Positions 17,130 through 27,545 are shown, counted from the first letter of the stretch. The stretch: DNA of 64,000 bases from Roseiarcus sp963794655 (GCA_963794655.1 CAWCEV010000003.1:1-64000); one strand, 5' to 3'. A program made the numbers and translations. The notes: generated by a model from the letters alone, not told the origin.

Positions 17130-18950
17130 TTGGGGCCTTTCATAGACTATACGATCAACGGGCTGGTCATCGGCAACATCTACGCGCTGCTGGCGATCGG
17201 ACTCGCGCTGATTTTCGGCGTCGCCAACCTGATCAATTTCGCCCACGGCTCGGTCTACACGATCGGCGCCTATGTCGGCTGGGCCTGCGTCACCTTTCTC
17301 GGAACGCCGCTGCCGCTCACGATCGCCGTCGTTCTCCTGGCGACCGCCTTGCTGGGCGTCGCCATCGAGCGGATTGCGATCCGGCCCCTCCAGGGACGCA
17401 GCCGCATCGCCCCTCTGCTCGCGACCATTGGGGTGAGCTTCGTGCTGGACCAACTGGTGCAGCTCATCTGCAAGCCCGAGCCGCGCGCGCTTCCCAATCC
17501 GCTGCCGGACTGGCGTATCGCGATCGGCGGAGGCTCGATCGGCGCGCTCGACCTCCTGATCGCGGCCATCGGGATCGTCAGCGCCGCGATTCTGTTCGCC
17601 TTCCTCCGCTACACGAAACTTGGCTGGGCGGTGCGCGCGACCGCGCAGGACCCGGAAGCCGCCGCGCAGATGGGGGTCGAGACCGACGCGGTGAACGCCG
17701 TTGTTTTCGCCGTGGCCTCGGCGCTCGGGGGCTTAAGCGGCCTCTTGGTCGGCATGTACTACAACCACATCGATCCCAGCATGAGCTTCAACGCGATGCT
17801 GAAGGGCATCGTCGCGACCGTGATTGGCGGCATCGGCAACGTCCCCGGCGCGATCTTTGGCAGTCTCGTCCTCGGTCTCACGGAAAGCTACGGAATCGCG
17901 CTCTTCGGAGCGACCTACCGCGACCTTTTCGCCTTCGTCCTACTGATCGGCGCCCTCGTGCTGCGGCCCAATGGCGTTTTCGGCAGGGGCGGCGTCCGAT
18001 CCGAGCCCCTGACGGGAACCTTCCTTGCACCGTCCAGTCCGGTTCGCATCCCGGCGTCGATCCTTTGGGCCGCGGGTGTGGCGGCGGTCGCCCTGCCTCT
18101 TGTCTACGCCCAGCCGTACCTCCTACAGACTCTCACCAACGCTTGGCTTGCCGGAATGCTGGCGCTGAGCCTGACCCTGATCGCCGGGACCGCCGGGCAG
18201 ATTTCGCTTGGCCAGGCGGCTCTGCTCGCCATCGGGGCTTATGCGTCGGCGCTTGTCTCGCTCAACCTCGGCCTTCCCGTCCTGGTCGCCATTCCTCTTG
18301 CCGGCCTTTTCGCGGCGACCATCGGCACGATCCTCGTCTACCCGGCGTTCCGGCTGCGCGGTCATTATGTCGCGATCGCGACCCTCGCGATCGGCCAGGT
18401 GGTCGGCCTCGTCATCCTGAACTGGGAAAGCCTCACCCAAGGCGCGATGGGGCTCAGCGGCATCCCGCCTCTCTCCTTCGCCGGGTTCGATCTTTACTCG
18501 CCCGCGGCGGTCTACTGGATCTGCTTCGGCGCGATGATCGTTCTCGCTCTGCTGCAAGCGAGGCTGCTCGGCTCGCATTTCGGTCGCACGCTGCGCGCGA
18601 TCCGTGACGACGACATCGCCGCACGGTCCTATGGCGTCAGGCTCGACCGGTACAAGAGCCTCGCCTTCGCGTTCGGCGGTTTCGGGGCAGGGGTGAGCGG
18701 CGCTCTTTCCGCGCATCTCTTCTCGTATATCAATTACCAGACTTTCGACGCGCAGGTCTCGTTGCTGGCGCTGACGATGGTCATCCTCGGCGGCATGGGT
18801 AATGTGGTCGGCGCCATCGTGGGCGCCGTCGTACTCGTCGGCCTGCCGGAAGCGTTCCGCTTCACGGCGGAATATCGGGTGCTGATCTATGGCGTGGTGC
18901 TTTTGCTTATGATCCGTTTTCGCCCGCAGGGCCTTTTCGGGACAGCGTAG
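17130..18950 (+). CDS. Fused LivH-LivM ABC permease
   Basis: A ~606-aa membrane protein made of two BPD_transp_2 permease domains in one chain. The LivH part (to about residue 290) has TINGLVIGNIYALLAIGLAL and GVANLINFAHGSVYTIGAYV; the LivM part (~330-600) has LALSLTLIAGTAGQISLGQA and VYPAFRLRGHYVAIATLAIG. Each carries the EAA-like cytoplasmic region for contacting the ATPases (ATAQDPEAAAQMGVETDAVN; RDDDIAARSYGV). TTG 17130 is the likely start, with GGAG upstream; the frame is open back to 17058, overlapping the binding-protein gene. LivH and LivM are usually separate genes. The chain ends 2 bp before livG. Confidence 0.9.
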   Translation: MGPFIDYTINGLVIGNIYALLAIGLALIFGVANLINFAHGSVYTIGAYVGWACVTFLGTPLPLTIAVVLLATALLGVAIERIAIRPLQGRSRIAPLLATIGVSFVLDQLVQLICKPEPRALPNPLPDWRIAIGGGSIGALDLLIAAIGIVSAAILFAFLRYTKLGWAVRATAQDPEAAAQMGVETDAVNAVVFAVASALGGLSGLLVGMYYNHIDPSMSFNAMLKGIVATVIGGIGNVPGAIFGSLVLGLTESYGIALFGATYRDLFAFVLLIGALVLRPNGVFGRGGVRSEPLTGTFLAPSSPVRIPASILWAAGVAAVALPLVYAQPYLLQTLTNAWLAGMLALSLTLIAGTAGQISLGQAALLAIGAYASALVSLNLGLPVLVAIPLAGLFAATIGTILVYPAFRLRGHYVAIATLAIGQVVGLVILNWESLTQGAMGLSGIPPLSFAGFDLYSPAAVYWICFGAMIVLALLQARLLGSHFGRTLRAIRDDDIAARSYGVRLDRYKSLAFAFGGFGAGVSGALSAHLFSYINYQTFDAQVSLLALTMVILGGMGNVVGAIVGAVVLVGLPEAFRFTAEYRVLIYGVVLLLMIRFRPQGLFGTA

Positions 18951-18952
18951 GA

Positions 18953-19797
<845 letters not shown>

Positions 19798-19801
<4 letters not shown>

Positions 19802-20550
19802 CGCCGCTCCTTGCCCTCGATCGCGTCAACACCTTCTACGGGCCCGTACAGGTGCATTTCGACCTCACGCTCCACGTCGAGGCCGGCGAGATCGTTTCGC
19901 TTCTCGGCGGCAATGCGAGCGGAAAATCGACGACCATGAAGGTCATTCTCGGGCTCACGAAGCCGCGCTCGGGAACCGTCGCCTTCGATGGTTCGGATAT
20001 CGCCGGCCTCACGACGCCGGCGATCGTGCGGCGCGGAATAGGCTCCGTGCCAGAGGCCCGGCGGCTCTTTCCTGAAATGACCGTGCGCGAGAACGTCATG
20101 ATGGGCGCCTATGCGCGGCGCGGCGGACCCGAGACCGTCAAGGATTTCGATCGGGTGCTAGAGCTCTTCCCGCGCGTGCGCGAGCGGCTCGCCCAGCGGG
20201 CCGGCACGCTTTCGGGCGGCGAACAGCAGATGGTTGCGATGGCGCGCTCGCTCATGGGCCGCCCGCGGCTCATTTGCATGGACGAGCCGACGATGGGCCT
20301 GTCGCCGCTCTATGTCGACCGGGTGCTCGAACTCATTTCCGCCATCAACCGCGAGGGCGTGACGATTTTCATGGTGGAGCAGAATGCGAGCCTTGCGCTG
20401 AGCATCGCGGATCGCGCCTATGTGCTGCGCAACGGGCGGATCGTTCTCGACGGCGCGGCGAGCGACCTCGCACGCGACCCGCGCATCCGGGACGCCTATC
20501 TGGGCGGGGGCGAGCAGGCTCCGTCGCCGGCCCTCAATTCCGAGCCTTGA
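19798..20550 (+). CDS. livF: LivF-type ABC transporter ATP-binding protein
   Basis: A 250-aa ATPase: NTFYGPVQVHFDLTL, Walker A GGNASGKSTT (the Pro of the usual GPNGAGKST is replaced), RRLFPEMTVRENVMMGAYAR, signature TLSGGEQQMVAMARSL, Walker B LICMDEPTMGLSP and MVEQNASLALSIADRAYVL. It forms the heterodimeric motor with LivG. The luciferase-like monooxygenase gene starts 10 bp downstream, so uptake and oxidation genes are one transcription unit. Confidence 0.93.
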
Positions 20551-20560
20551 GCAAACGACG

Positions 20561-21595
20561 ATGACCGCACCCAGGAAACTCGGTTTTTTCACGCGGCTTC
20601 TCGATCGCGCGAGCGCAGCCGAGCGCTATCGTCTCGCGACCGAACAAATCGTCGAGGCCGAGCGCTCGGGCTACGACAGCGCATGGATCGCCCAGCATCA
20701 CTTCCACGAAGACGAGGGCGGCCTGCCGTCGCCCTTCGTCTTTCTCGCGCATGTCGCCGCGAAGACGAGCCGCATCCGGCTTGGCACGGGAGTGGTCACC
20801 CTTCCGATGGAGAACGCGGTGCGGGCGGCCGAGGACGCGGTCGTGGTCGATCTCCTCTCTGGCGGGAGGCTCGAAGTCGGCGTCGGCTCGGGCGGCACGC
20901 CGACTTCCTTCTTGGCCTTCGGCGAAACCTTCGCCGGGCGCGGCCCCGCGCTTGGGCGGAACCTCGCGATCGTCCGCGAAGCCTGGGCGGGCCGGCCGCT
21001 CTCGTCGCCCAATAACGTGCTCTATCCTCCCGCCGGCGATCTCGACGATCGCGTCTGGCAGGCGACCTTCTCGGTCGAGGGCGGAAGGCGCGCCGGCGAA
21101 GCGGGCGACGGCCTCATGCTTTCCCGCACCCAGCCGCGGCCGCCCGACTCGCCGCGCGCGACCCTGGCCGAGATTCAGAACCCGATCATCGACGCCTATC
21201 TCGCCTCGCTGCCGCCGGGACGCGCCCCGCGAATCATGGGCTCGCGCACCTTGTTCGTCGCCGAGCGGCGGGCCGACGCTCTCCGGCTCGCCGAGCCAGG
21301 CCTGCGGCGCTCCGTCGCGCATTTCGCCGCGACCGGCTTTCCGCCGCGCGGCGATTCTCTCGACGACATCATCGCGACGTATGACGCGCATGTCGGCGCT
21401 CCAGAGGATGCGATCGCATCGCTCCGCGAGGATACGGCGCTGGCGCGGGTGACCGATCTTGCGTTTCAGGTCCATTCCGCCGATCCGCCGCACGCTGACA
21501 TCCTGCGATCGATCCGGCTGATAGCTTCGGACGTCGCGCCTGCGCTCGGCTGGCGCCCAGGATTTGAACGTCCGGCGGCCAGGCGATCGGCCTGA
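20561..21595 (+). CDS. LLM-class flavin-dependent oxidoreductase
   Basis: A 344-aa luciferase-like monooxygenase (FMNH2 or F420-dependent TIM barrel). It shows KLGFFTRLLDRASAAERYRL, SGYDSAWIAQHHFHEDEGGL, RLGTGVVTLPMENAVRAAED, LSGGRLEVGVGSGG and FAGRGPALGRNL. The pattern resembles the putative FMN-dependent subfamily recalled as 'KPN_01858', whose members sit with the two CMD/AhpD-fold families found next here. Start 20561 is the first ATG after livF, 10 bp downstream. The substrate is probably what the adjacent ABC transporter imports. A flavin reductase partner is not adjacent. Confidence 0.85.
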   Translation: MTAPRKLGFFTRLLDRASAAERYRLATEQIVEAERSGYDSAWIAQHHFHEDEGGLPSPFVFLAHVAAKTSRIRLGTGVVTLPMENAVRAAEDAVVVDLLSGGRLEVGVGSGGTPTSFLAFGETFAGRGPALGRNLAIVREAWAGRPLSSPNNVLYPPAGDLDDRVWQATFSVEGGRRAGEAGDGLMLSRTQPRPPDSPRATLAEIQNPIIDAYLASLPPGRAPRIMGSRTLFVAERRADALRLAEPGLRRSVAHFAATGFPPRGDSLDDIIATYDAHVGAPEDAIASLREDTALARVTDLAFQVHSADPPHADILRSIRLIASDVAPALGWRPGFERPAARRSA

Positions 21596-21608
21596 GGGAT
21601 CAAATTCC

Positions 21609-22205
21609 ATGTCTGAATCTGCTTCCGACATTATCGATCAGCTGGTGGGGGTCGCGCCCGGGTCGACCCTGGACGCGGTCCGTGCACGGAGGCCGCAGGC
21701 GCGCGCCAACGCAGAGCGCAGCTATCGCGAGCTGTTTGCGCCGGAGGCGCCGGAGGGCTTGCCGCTTCGCGAAAGACTTGCCGTCGCCGCCTTTGTTGCG
21801 CGCTTACACCGGAGCGAAACCGCGGCCGGGCATTACGCGGATCTCCTCGTGGAGAAGACGCGAGATTCGGCGCTTGCCATCGCCGTCGCCGCGGCCGCCA
21901 GCTCGGGCGCCGCCAAAGGTCCATATGGCCATTTCCCGTCGCTCGAACTTCGTCGCGAGGACCGCGACGGTCCGACCTGGGCGCCCGACGCGGAACAAGT
22001 TTCCGCGCTGGGGCCAAGGCTCACGGCAGCGTTCGCCCATGCGCATCTCATCGTCTTCCATCCCCGAGACGCAGGTCCGGATGCGCTCCGCGCTCTTCTT
22101 GCAGCCGGCTTTTCGACGACAGAGATCGTTACCCTGTCGCAGGCCATTGCTTTTCTCTCGTTTCAGATCCGTGTCATCGAAGGATTGCGGCTCCTCGCCG
22201 GCTGA
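21609..22205 (+). CDS. CMD-domain protein, Avi_7170-like
   Basis: A 198-aa helical protein resembling the carboxymuconolactone decarboxylase-fold subfamily recalled as 'CMD domain protein, Avi_7170 family'. Visible segments: SDIIDQLVGVAPGSTLDAVR, RERLAVAAFVARLHRSETAA and the end AGFSTTEIVTLSQAIAFLSF plus QIRVIEGLR. The CxxC redox motif of AhpD is absent, so it may be a structural or non-redox partner of the next protein. It lies 13 bp after the monooxygenase. Assignment rests on context and on remembered family layout. Confidence 0.72.
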   Translation: MSESASDIIDQLVGVAPGSTLDAVRARRPQARANAERSYRELFAPEAPEGLPLRERLAVAAFVARLHRSETAAGHYADLLVEKTRDSALAIAVAAAASSGAAKGPYGHFPSLELRREDRDGPTWAPDAEQVSALGPRLTAAFAHAHLIVFHPRDAGPDALRALLAAGFSTTEIVTLSQAIAFLSFQIRVIEGLRLLAG

Positions 22206-22237
22206 CGGAAGACGCAAAACGAAAGGGTCTCATTTTA

Positions 22238-22837
22238 ATGACCGACGCAGTCGTCGTTCACCGGCGCGTCAAATCGCCGCCGGTGTTTACTCAAGAGGAA
22301 ATCGGCTGGGTTCCGTGGCTTGAGCCGCTTACCCTGAGCGACCTTACACCCAGACATTGGGCGGGTCTGGTGGACGAGGCGAGGAGCAAGTCCGATTATT
22401 TCATGCTGCTGGTCCGCGATCCGGGTATTCTTGAAGCGCGCACCCTCACCGACAAGGACATTTTCTACAATCCCGACGGTGGTCTGCCTCGCGCCGAGCG
22501 CGAGCTTGCGGCGCTCGCGGTCTCGCGCTTCAACGGCTGCATCTTCTGCGCCTCGGTTCACGCCAGGTTCGCTTCGACCTATTCAAAACGGCGCGACGAA
22601 ATTGAGCGGCTTCTCGGCGAGGGGGTCGGCGCAGACGTCGGCGAACGCTGGAATGCTATCGTCGCAGCGTCGGTCGCGCTGACGAAGACGCCGAGCGCCT
22701 TCAGCGCCGAACATATTAGGCGGCTGCGCGACGCCGGCCTCGACGATCTCGCGATTGCGGACGTGATCCAGAGCGCCGCGTTTTTCAACTGGGCGAACCG
22801 CTTGATGCTGTCCCTGGGCGAACCCGACGCTGAGTGA
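22238..22837 (+). CDS. AhpD-like alkylhydroperoxidase-domain protein, Avi_7169-like
   Basis: A 199-aa CMD/AhpD-fold protein with the peroxidase-type motif intact: ERELAALAVSRFNGCIFCAS followed by VHARFA, i.e. E...C-x-x-C...H. The N-terminal EEIGWVPWLEPLTLSDLTPR is typical of the subfamily recalled as 'alkylhydroperoxidase domain protein, Avi_7169 family'. It could reduce peroxides formed by the flavin monooxygenase or act on its product. It closes the seven-gene operon that starts at 15922 (33 bp after the previous gene). Confidence 0.82.
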   Translation: MTDAVVVHRRVKSPPVFTQEEIGWVPWLEPLTLSDLTPRHWAGLVDEARSKSDYFMLLVRDPGILEARTLTDKDIFYNPDGGLPRAERELAALAVSRFNGCIFCASVHARFASTYSKRRDEIERLLGEGVGADVGERWNAIVAASVALTKTPSAFSAEHIRRLRDAGLDDLAIADVIQSAAFFNWANRLMLSLGEPDAE

Positions 22838-22926
22838 GAGCTTGTCGCGTGCGGCCCGACCGCGCCGCGGGCGCGACCGGCCCGCGTTGCTCGCCTTGGA
22901 CGGGGACTGTGGGAGAGACTTGGCCG

Positions 22927-24678
22927 TCACAGATCGACAACAACATCGCCGACCGGACGCGAACAGCAGATGAGGACGTTGCCGGACGCGGGCAAGTCGA
23001 GCGGTTGAGGCTCGTACATAACCCTTCCTGAGATGAGACCGCTCTCGCAGCTGTGGCAGACGCCGGAGCGGCATGCCCAGCGCACCGGGACGTCGCAGGC
23101 CTCGGCAAGCTCCAGCACGCTCTGGTAGGCCGACGAATTCCAGTGAGCCGCCATGCCGCTGCGCGCGAACGAGACCAGTGGCCCGATTTCGGGGTCGTCC
23201 AGCGGCCGATGCGGAGCCTTCTTCACGGCTCCGACGACACCCGGCATGGACGACACGCCGCCGTTGAAAATCTCGGTGTGGATGCGGTCGGCCGGAATCC
23301 CCGACTCGGTCAGCGCCGTTCTCATGTCCGCCATGAAGCGATCTGGTCCACACAAGTAGACGTCAGCATCTGACGTCAGGCCGACTTTGTCGAAGATCGC
23401 CCGGGAGAGATAGCCAGCGGCGTCAAAATCAATTCCTGGCCGGTCGGTCGCCTCCGGCCGGCTGAAACATATAAAGCTGCGGCCGCCCGCGAGATTTGAG
23501 ACGAGACGTCGAACCTCGTCGCTGAATGGGAAGTGCCTTCCGTCGCGTGCGGTGTGCAGCCAGAGCACCCTTCGCCTCGAGCCAGCCGAGTGCATGGCGT
23601 AAAGCATGGCGAGGACAGGTGTCACCCCGATCCCAGCGCTAATGAGCACGACAGGGCTCTCACCGGATCGCAGGGCGAAGCTTCCGCGCGGGGAGCTTAC
23701 CTCGAGACGATCGCCCGCTCGCACATTGTCCCTTAGGTAGGCGCCCGCTACCCCGTTTGGCTCGACCTTGACGCTGATCCGATAGTGGTCCGTCGAGACG
23801 GGTCCCGAAAGGGAGTAACTGCGAAAGAGCGGGCTGCTGCCGTCGCTCGGTCGAAGGAGCAGGACCACGTATTGGCCAGGCAGCGGCTCCAGCAGCGGCT
23901 TGTCATCTGGGCTCCGCATCGTAAGCGACACCACGTCGGCCGATTCCCGGTCAACCGCCGTCACCTTTAGCCGTTGAAATCCGGGCGCCGCCGGGTGTGC
24001 GGCTGATGCCGGCGCGAGCCCCGCATTGCCGTCCGACCGACTGCCTAGCAATGCAAGGAACGACGATTTCCATCCCGGCGACAGCGCCGAAATCTCTGAT
24101 GCTCGCTCCAGTCGATCGCGCGGATGCTCGGCTGAATAAAGCAGCGCATTGACCTCGGCGACCGACATCCGCGCCTCGCCGTCCTCGACCTTCACGATCT
24201 CGTCACCGGCGCCAACCTCGCCTTCCTCGAGGGCGCGAAAGTAGAATCCTGGTCGGCCGCTGGACGTCAGGAGCGCCGGCATGCGGGGCTCATTCATACG
24301 AATTCCGATGCGATAGCAGGTGACCCTTGGCTGCGTCACCTCGAATAGAGCGCCGCCGATCCGATAGCGATCTCCGATACAGACCCGGTCGTCAGACAGG
24401 CCGTCTACCGTGAAGTTCTCGCCGAATTGTCCGTAGACAAAGTCGTTCCTCCCCAGCTGTTCCTGCCAGTAAGAGTAGGACTCAGTCTGGTAGACGAAGA
24501 CTGCACGGTGCTCCCCGCCGTGTCCCGCGAGATCGCCCTGACCGTCTCCCTCGACGTTCAACCTACCGACGCGACGGCGTCCCGGCGCTGCCTCTTTCCA
24601 GACGCCGGTCCGCACTGTCATGCCTCTCCACGGGATATCCCGCGGCAAACCGACGTTGACCGACAACAATCGCGCCAT
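22927..24678 (-). CDS. MOSC / flavin reductase / 2Fe-2S ferredoxin fusion protein
   Basis: A 583-aa three-part protein. Residues 1-~175: MOSC domain (GDGQGDLAGHGGEHRAVFVY, YGQFGENFTVDGL, TQPRVTCYRIGIRM), which binds molybdenum-cofactor sulfur or similar and contains the conserved Cys. Residues ~235-460: ferredoxin-NADP reductase-like FAD and NAD domains (LFRSYSLSGP, LISAGIGVTPVLAMLYAM, VYLCGPDRFMADM). Residues ~495-583: plant-type 2Fe-2S domain (CDVPVRWACRSGVCHSCESG ... LICCSRP). It should move electrons from NAD(P)H through FAD and FeS to a MOSC-bound substrate such as an N-hydroxylated compound. It converges with the CMD operon. Confidence 0.92.
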   Translation of the reverse strand: MARLLSVNVGLPRDIPWRGMTVRTGVWKEAAPGRRRVGRLNVEGDGQGDLAGHGGEHRAVFVYQTESYSYWQEQLGRNDFVYGQFGENFTVDGLSDDRVCIGDRYRIGGALFEVTQPRVTCYRIGIRMNEPRMPALLTSSGRPGFYFRALEEGEVGAGDEIVKVEDGEARMSVAEVNALLYSAEHPRDRLERASEISALSPGWKSSFLALLGSRSDGNAGLAPASAAHPAAPGFQRLKVTAVDRESADVVSLTMRSPDDKPLLEPLPGQYVVLLLRPSDGSSPLFRSYSLSGPVSTDHYRISVKVEPNGVAGAYLRDNVRAGDRLEVSSPRGSFALRSGESPVVLISAGIGVTPVLAMLYAMHSAGSRRRVLWLHTARDGRHFPFSDEVRRLVSNLAGGRSFICFSRPEATDRPGIDFDAAGYLSRAIFDKVGLTSDADVYLCGPDRFMADMRTALTESGIPADRIHTEIFNGGVSSMPGVVGAVKKAPHRPLDDPEIGPLVSFARSGMAAHWNSSAYQSVLELAEACDVPVRWACRSGVCHSCESGLISGRVMYEPQPLDLPASGNVLICCSRPVGDVVVDL

Positions 24679-24956
24679 CTTGTCACCCTAGCGTGGGTCT
24701 GCCAGGCAGGAACCTCTGAGAGACCGGTCCCGGCGGGAGGCGTGCCCATGATCGTATACGAAGCTGAGCGCCATCACGATAACGACTCCGTTCGTAACAC
24801 CCGCCGATTTCATCATCGCATCCGCAGCGGTCCTTCCGCGCTTCGTGCAGAATTGCCCGTTTTCAACTCCTAGGTTTTGTAACCGCCGGTAGACGATAGT
24901 CTAGCCTAGCCGTTAGTGTGAGTCCGGCGACCTCTGGCGTCGAGGGGTTCGCGTGC

Positions 24957-26390
24957 ATGAATCCAAACGAAATAAATTGGCGGGCGACCGCCTTTCCGAA
25001 GCACGAGTTGGGCGCTCCTATGAATCGTCGTTTCGACGCTATCGTTATTGGGGCTGGCCAGGCAGGACCGCCGATGGCGGGGCGACTCGCACGCGAGGGC
25101 AAGACGGTTGCTCTTGTTGAGCGCAAGCTTCTCGGAGGAACTTGCGTCAACGTTGGTTGCACTCCCACCAAGACTTTGGTCGCGAGCGCTTATGCAGCGC
25201 ATCTCGCTCGACGCGCCGGCGATTATGGAGTCGAAGCCGGTCCGGTTGGCGTCAATTTCGCGGCTGTCATGTCGCGCATGAACAGCATCGTCGGCGAAAA
25301 GCGCGCGGGCCTCGAATCCTGGCTCGAGAGTATTGCCAATTGCAGGGTGATCGAGGGCCACGCCCGCTTCGTTTCCCCAAACGCGATCGAAGTCGCCGGC
25401 GAAACGCTCGAGGCCGACCGGCTCTTTATCAACGTCGGCGGACGGGCCGCGATCCCGAATTTTCAGGGGATCGATCAGGTCCGCGCGCTGACGAACTCGA
25501 CTCTGCTCCAACTCGATGCTCTGCCGCGTCATCTGGCGATTGTCGGTGGGAGCTACATCGGTCTCGAGTTCGCCCAACTGTTCCGGCGGCTGGGCGCCGC
25601 CGTCACCGTGATTGAGAAGGCGCCGCGTCTGGTCTCAAGAGAAGACGCTGATGTCTCCGACGCGATTCGCGGAATCCTCGAGGCGGAGGGCGTCACCGTT
25701 CGTTGCAATGCGGAGTGCATCCGCTTCACCCCACACGGCGCCGACGTCGAGGTCGGCGTCGACTGCGAAAGCGGCGAGCCTGTCGTGGTGGGCTCGCACG
25801 TACTCGTCGCTGTCGGCCGCCGGCCGAACACCGACGATCTTGGGCTCGACGCGGCGGGCGTCGCAGTCGACGAGCGCGGATATATTCTGGTCGACGACGA
25901 ACTCAGGACCAGCGTCCCGCACATCTGGGCGCTTGGCGACTGCAACGGCCGCGGCGCCTTCACCCATACAGCCTATAACGATTACGAGATTGTCGCGGAA
26001 AACCTCTTCGACAGCGCGCGACGCAGGGTGACCGATCGTATCCCTGTCTACGCGCTCTATGTCGATCCGCCGCTCGGGCGGGTCGGCCTGACCGAAGCCG
26101 AGGCGAAAGCGAAGGGGCACGCCGTGCGCATTGGCAAGCGGCCGATGACGCATGTTGCCCGCGCCGTGGAGAGGGGCGAAACGCAGGGGTTCATTAAAGT
26201 GGTTGTTGACAGTCAAAACGACGCGATTCTCGGCGCGGCGATCCTCGGACCCGGCGGCGACGAGGCAATCCACGGCGTTATCGAAGCCATGGCGGCCAGG
26301 GTTACCGCGACGGGTTACAGTCGCGTAGTCGCCATCCACCCCACGGTGTCCGAACTCGTGCCGACGGTCTTCGGGGAGCTGTCGCCGTAG
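24957..26390 (+). CDS. FAD-dependent pyridine nucleotide-disulfide oxidoreductase, MerA-like
   Basis: A ~477-aa class I flavoprotein: FAD site AIVIGAGQAGPPMAGRLA, redox pair GGTCVNVGCTPTKT, NAD(P) site LAIVGGSYIGLEFAQLFRRL, second FAD motif VPHIWALGDCNGRGAFTHTA and dimer motif VVAIHPTVSELVPTVFGEL. It resembles mercuric reductase core sequences but lacks the N-terminal metal-binding domain and the C-terminal vicinal Cys pair, so mercury is unlikely to be the substrate. Start 24957 has GAGGGG upstream; ATG 25020, directly before the FAD domain, is the alternative that homology would favour. Confidence 0.88.
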   Translation: MNPNEINWRATAFPKHELGAPMNRRFDAIVIGAGQAGPPMAGRLAREGKTVALVERKLLGGTCVNVGCTPTKTLVASAYAAHLARRAGDYGVEAGPVGVNFAAVMSRMNSIVGEKRAGLESWLESIANCRVIEGHARFVSPNAIEVAGETLEADRLFINVGGRAAIPNFQGIDQVRALTNSTLLQLDALPRHLAIVGGSYIGLEFAQLFRRLGAAVTVIEKAPRLVSREDADVSDAIRGILEAEGVTVRCNAECIRFTPHGADVEVGVDCESGEPVVVGSHVLVAVGRRPNTDDLGLDAAGVAVDERGYILVDDELRTSVPHIWALGDCNGRGAFTHTAYNDYEIVAENLFDSARRRVTDRIPVYALYVDPPLGRVGLTEAEAKAKGHAVRIGKRPMTHVARAVERGETQGFIKVVVDSQNDAILGAAILGPGGDEAIHGVIEAMAARVTATGYSRVVAIHPTVSELVPTVFGELSP

Positions 26391-26814
26391 GCCGGGCGAG
26401 GCGAACTGCGCCCTTACTATTGCTGTTCCTGCGGGGATGGAGTGCAGCAAGATCCCTTGACTGTCGGGTTCCGGCAGCCCGGTTGCTGGGCGCCGCAGTA
26501 TAGAATATCGGCAGCGAATCCGCACGATGGGCAATGCCGTTCCGCCGTAGCGGGGGGACACGCTGCCAGCGTCGAAGTTAAATTCGGAATTCCGAATCTC
26601 AAACTTGGGATCTCGTCAGGAAATCGCACCGCTGGCGAAGGAGGACCCGACGCGGACAGCTCGCAGCGTATAGCTAGACCCTTGCAGCTTCGCCTAGGCA
26701 CGATCCTTGCTTCGCGCTCGGCGAGGAGCTGTTCTGCGGGGGACCGAAAATGTCGAGAGCAGGATTCGGGCCGCCGCCATCGGCATCATCGGTGGTCTCC
26801 GGACTCAATAATCC
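26391..26814. other. Intergenic region without recognisable gene
   Basis: 424 bp between the oxidoreductase and the isochorismatase-fold gene. It contains the palindrome-like GGAATTCCGAATC near 26587. On the minus strand a Cys-rich reading frame (CPSCGFAADILYCG) is open but has no convincing start. No RNA gene is evident. The promoter of the downstream operon should lie at its right end. Confidence 0.35.
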
Positions 26815-27516
26815 ATGGCTTCGAGCATGAGCAAGAGCATAGGCCTTGCGGCTGAACCTTACGCCTTCGCGCTTAAGCCTGAGCAGTGCGCGCTTCTGAT
26901 CATCGATATGCAACGCGATTTCCTCGAGCCTGGCGGATTTGGCGAAATGCTCGGCAACGACGTTTCCCAATTGCGTCGGACCATCGAACCCAATCGCAGG
27001 CTGCTGGCGGCTTGGCGCGGCGCTGGTCTTCCCACCCTCCACACGCGCGAAGGACATCGGCCCGATCTCAGCGATTTGCCGCCCGCCAAGAAGGTTCGCG
27101 GCGGGAGCAAGACCACGATCGGGGACGAAGGGCCAATGGGCCGAATTCTCGTGCGCGGCGAAGCCGGTCACGACATCATCCCGGAGCTTTATCCCGAGCC
27201 TGGCGAACCGGTGATCGACAAGCCCGGCAAGGGCGCGTTCCACGCCACTGATCTGCATTCAATCTTGCAACACCGGGATGTGAAGCAGCTGATCGTCACC
27301 GGGGTCACGACCGAGGTCTGTGTCAATACCACGGTTCGGGAGGCCAACGACCGCGGCTACGACTGCCTCGTGCTGGAAGATTGCGTCGGTTCGTACTTTC
27401 CAGAGTTCCATGAAATGGGACTGAAGATGATCAAGGCCCAAGGCGGCATCTTCGGCTGGGTGTCGAATTCTGGGAGCGTGATCGAGGCCTTGGCGGAGTG
27501 GAAGAGCAAGCACTGA
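26815..27516 (+). CDS. Isochorismatase-fold cysteine hydrolase, biuret-amidase-like
   Basis: A 233-aa cysteine hydrolase. Catalytic triad visible: Asp in CALLIIDMQRDF, Lys in VIDKPGKGAFHATDL and Cys in GVTTEVCVNTTVREANDRGY, with a cis-peptide-type TGVTTE segment before it. This subgroup contains biuret hydrolases and ureidoacrylate-type amidases that split C-N bonds of small nitrogen compounds. The purine/pyrimidine-type permease gene 29 bp downstream suggests uptake and hydrolysis of an N-heterocycle-derived amide. ATG 26815 or 26827 could start it. Confidence 0.87.
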   Translation: MASSMSKSIGLAAEPYAFALKPEQCALLIIDMQRDFLEPGGFGEMLGNDVSQLRRTIEPNRRLLAAWRGAGLPTLHTREGHRPDLSDLPPAKKVRGGSKTTIGDEGPMGRILVRGEAGHDIIPELYPEPGEPVIDKPGKGAFHATDLHSILQHRDVKQLIVTGVTTEVCVNTTVREANDRGYDCLVLEDCVGSYFPEFHEMGLKMIKAQGGIFGWVSNSGSVIEALAEWKSKH

Positions 27517-27545
27517 ACAAGAAGTAGGACAGAAGGAGCGGGGCG

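Noticed and set aside
24957..26390. Mercuric reductase (merA)
   Set aside because: The core fits the MerA-like group, but the N-terminal metal-binding domain, the C-terminal Cys pair and any mer regulator or transporter are missing.
26417..26701. Minus-strand Cys-rich frame (CPSCGFAADILYCG) as a small zinc-ribbon gene
   Set aside because: The Cys spacing is suggestive, but the N-terminal part looks non-coding, no start with a ribosome binding site precedes the Cys-rich part, and I know no matching family.
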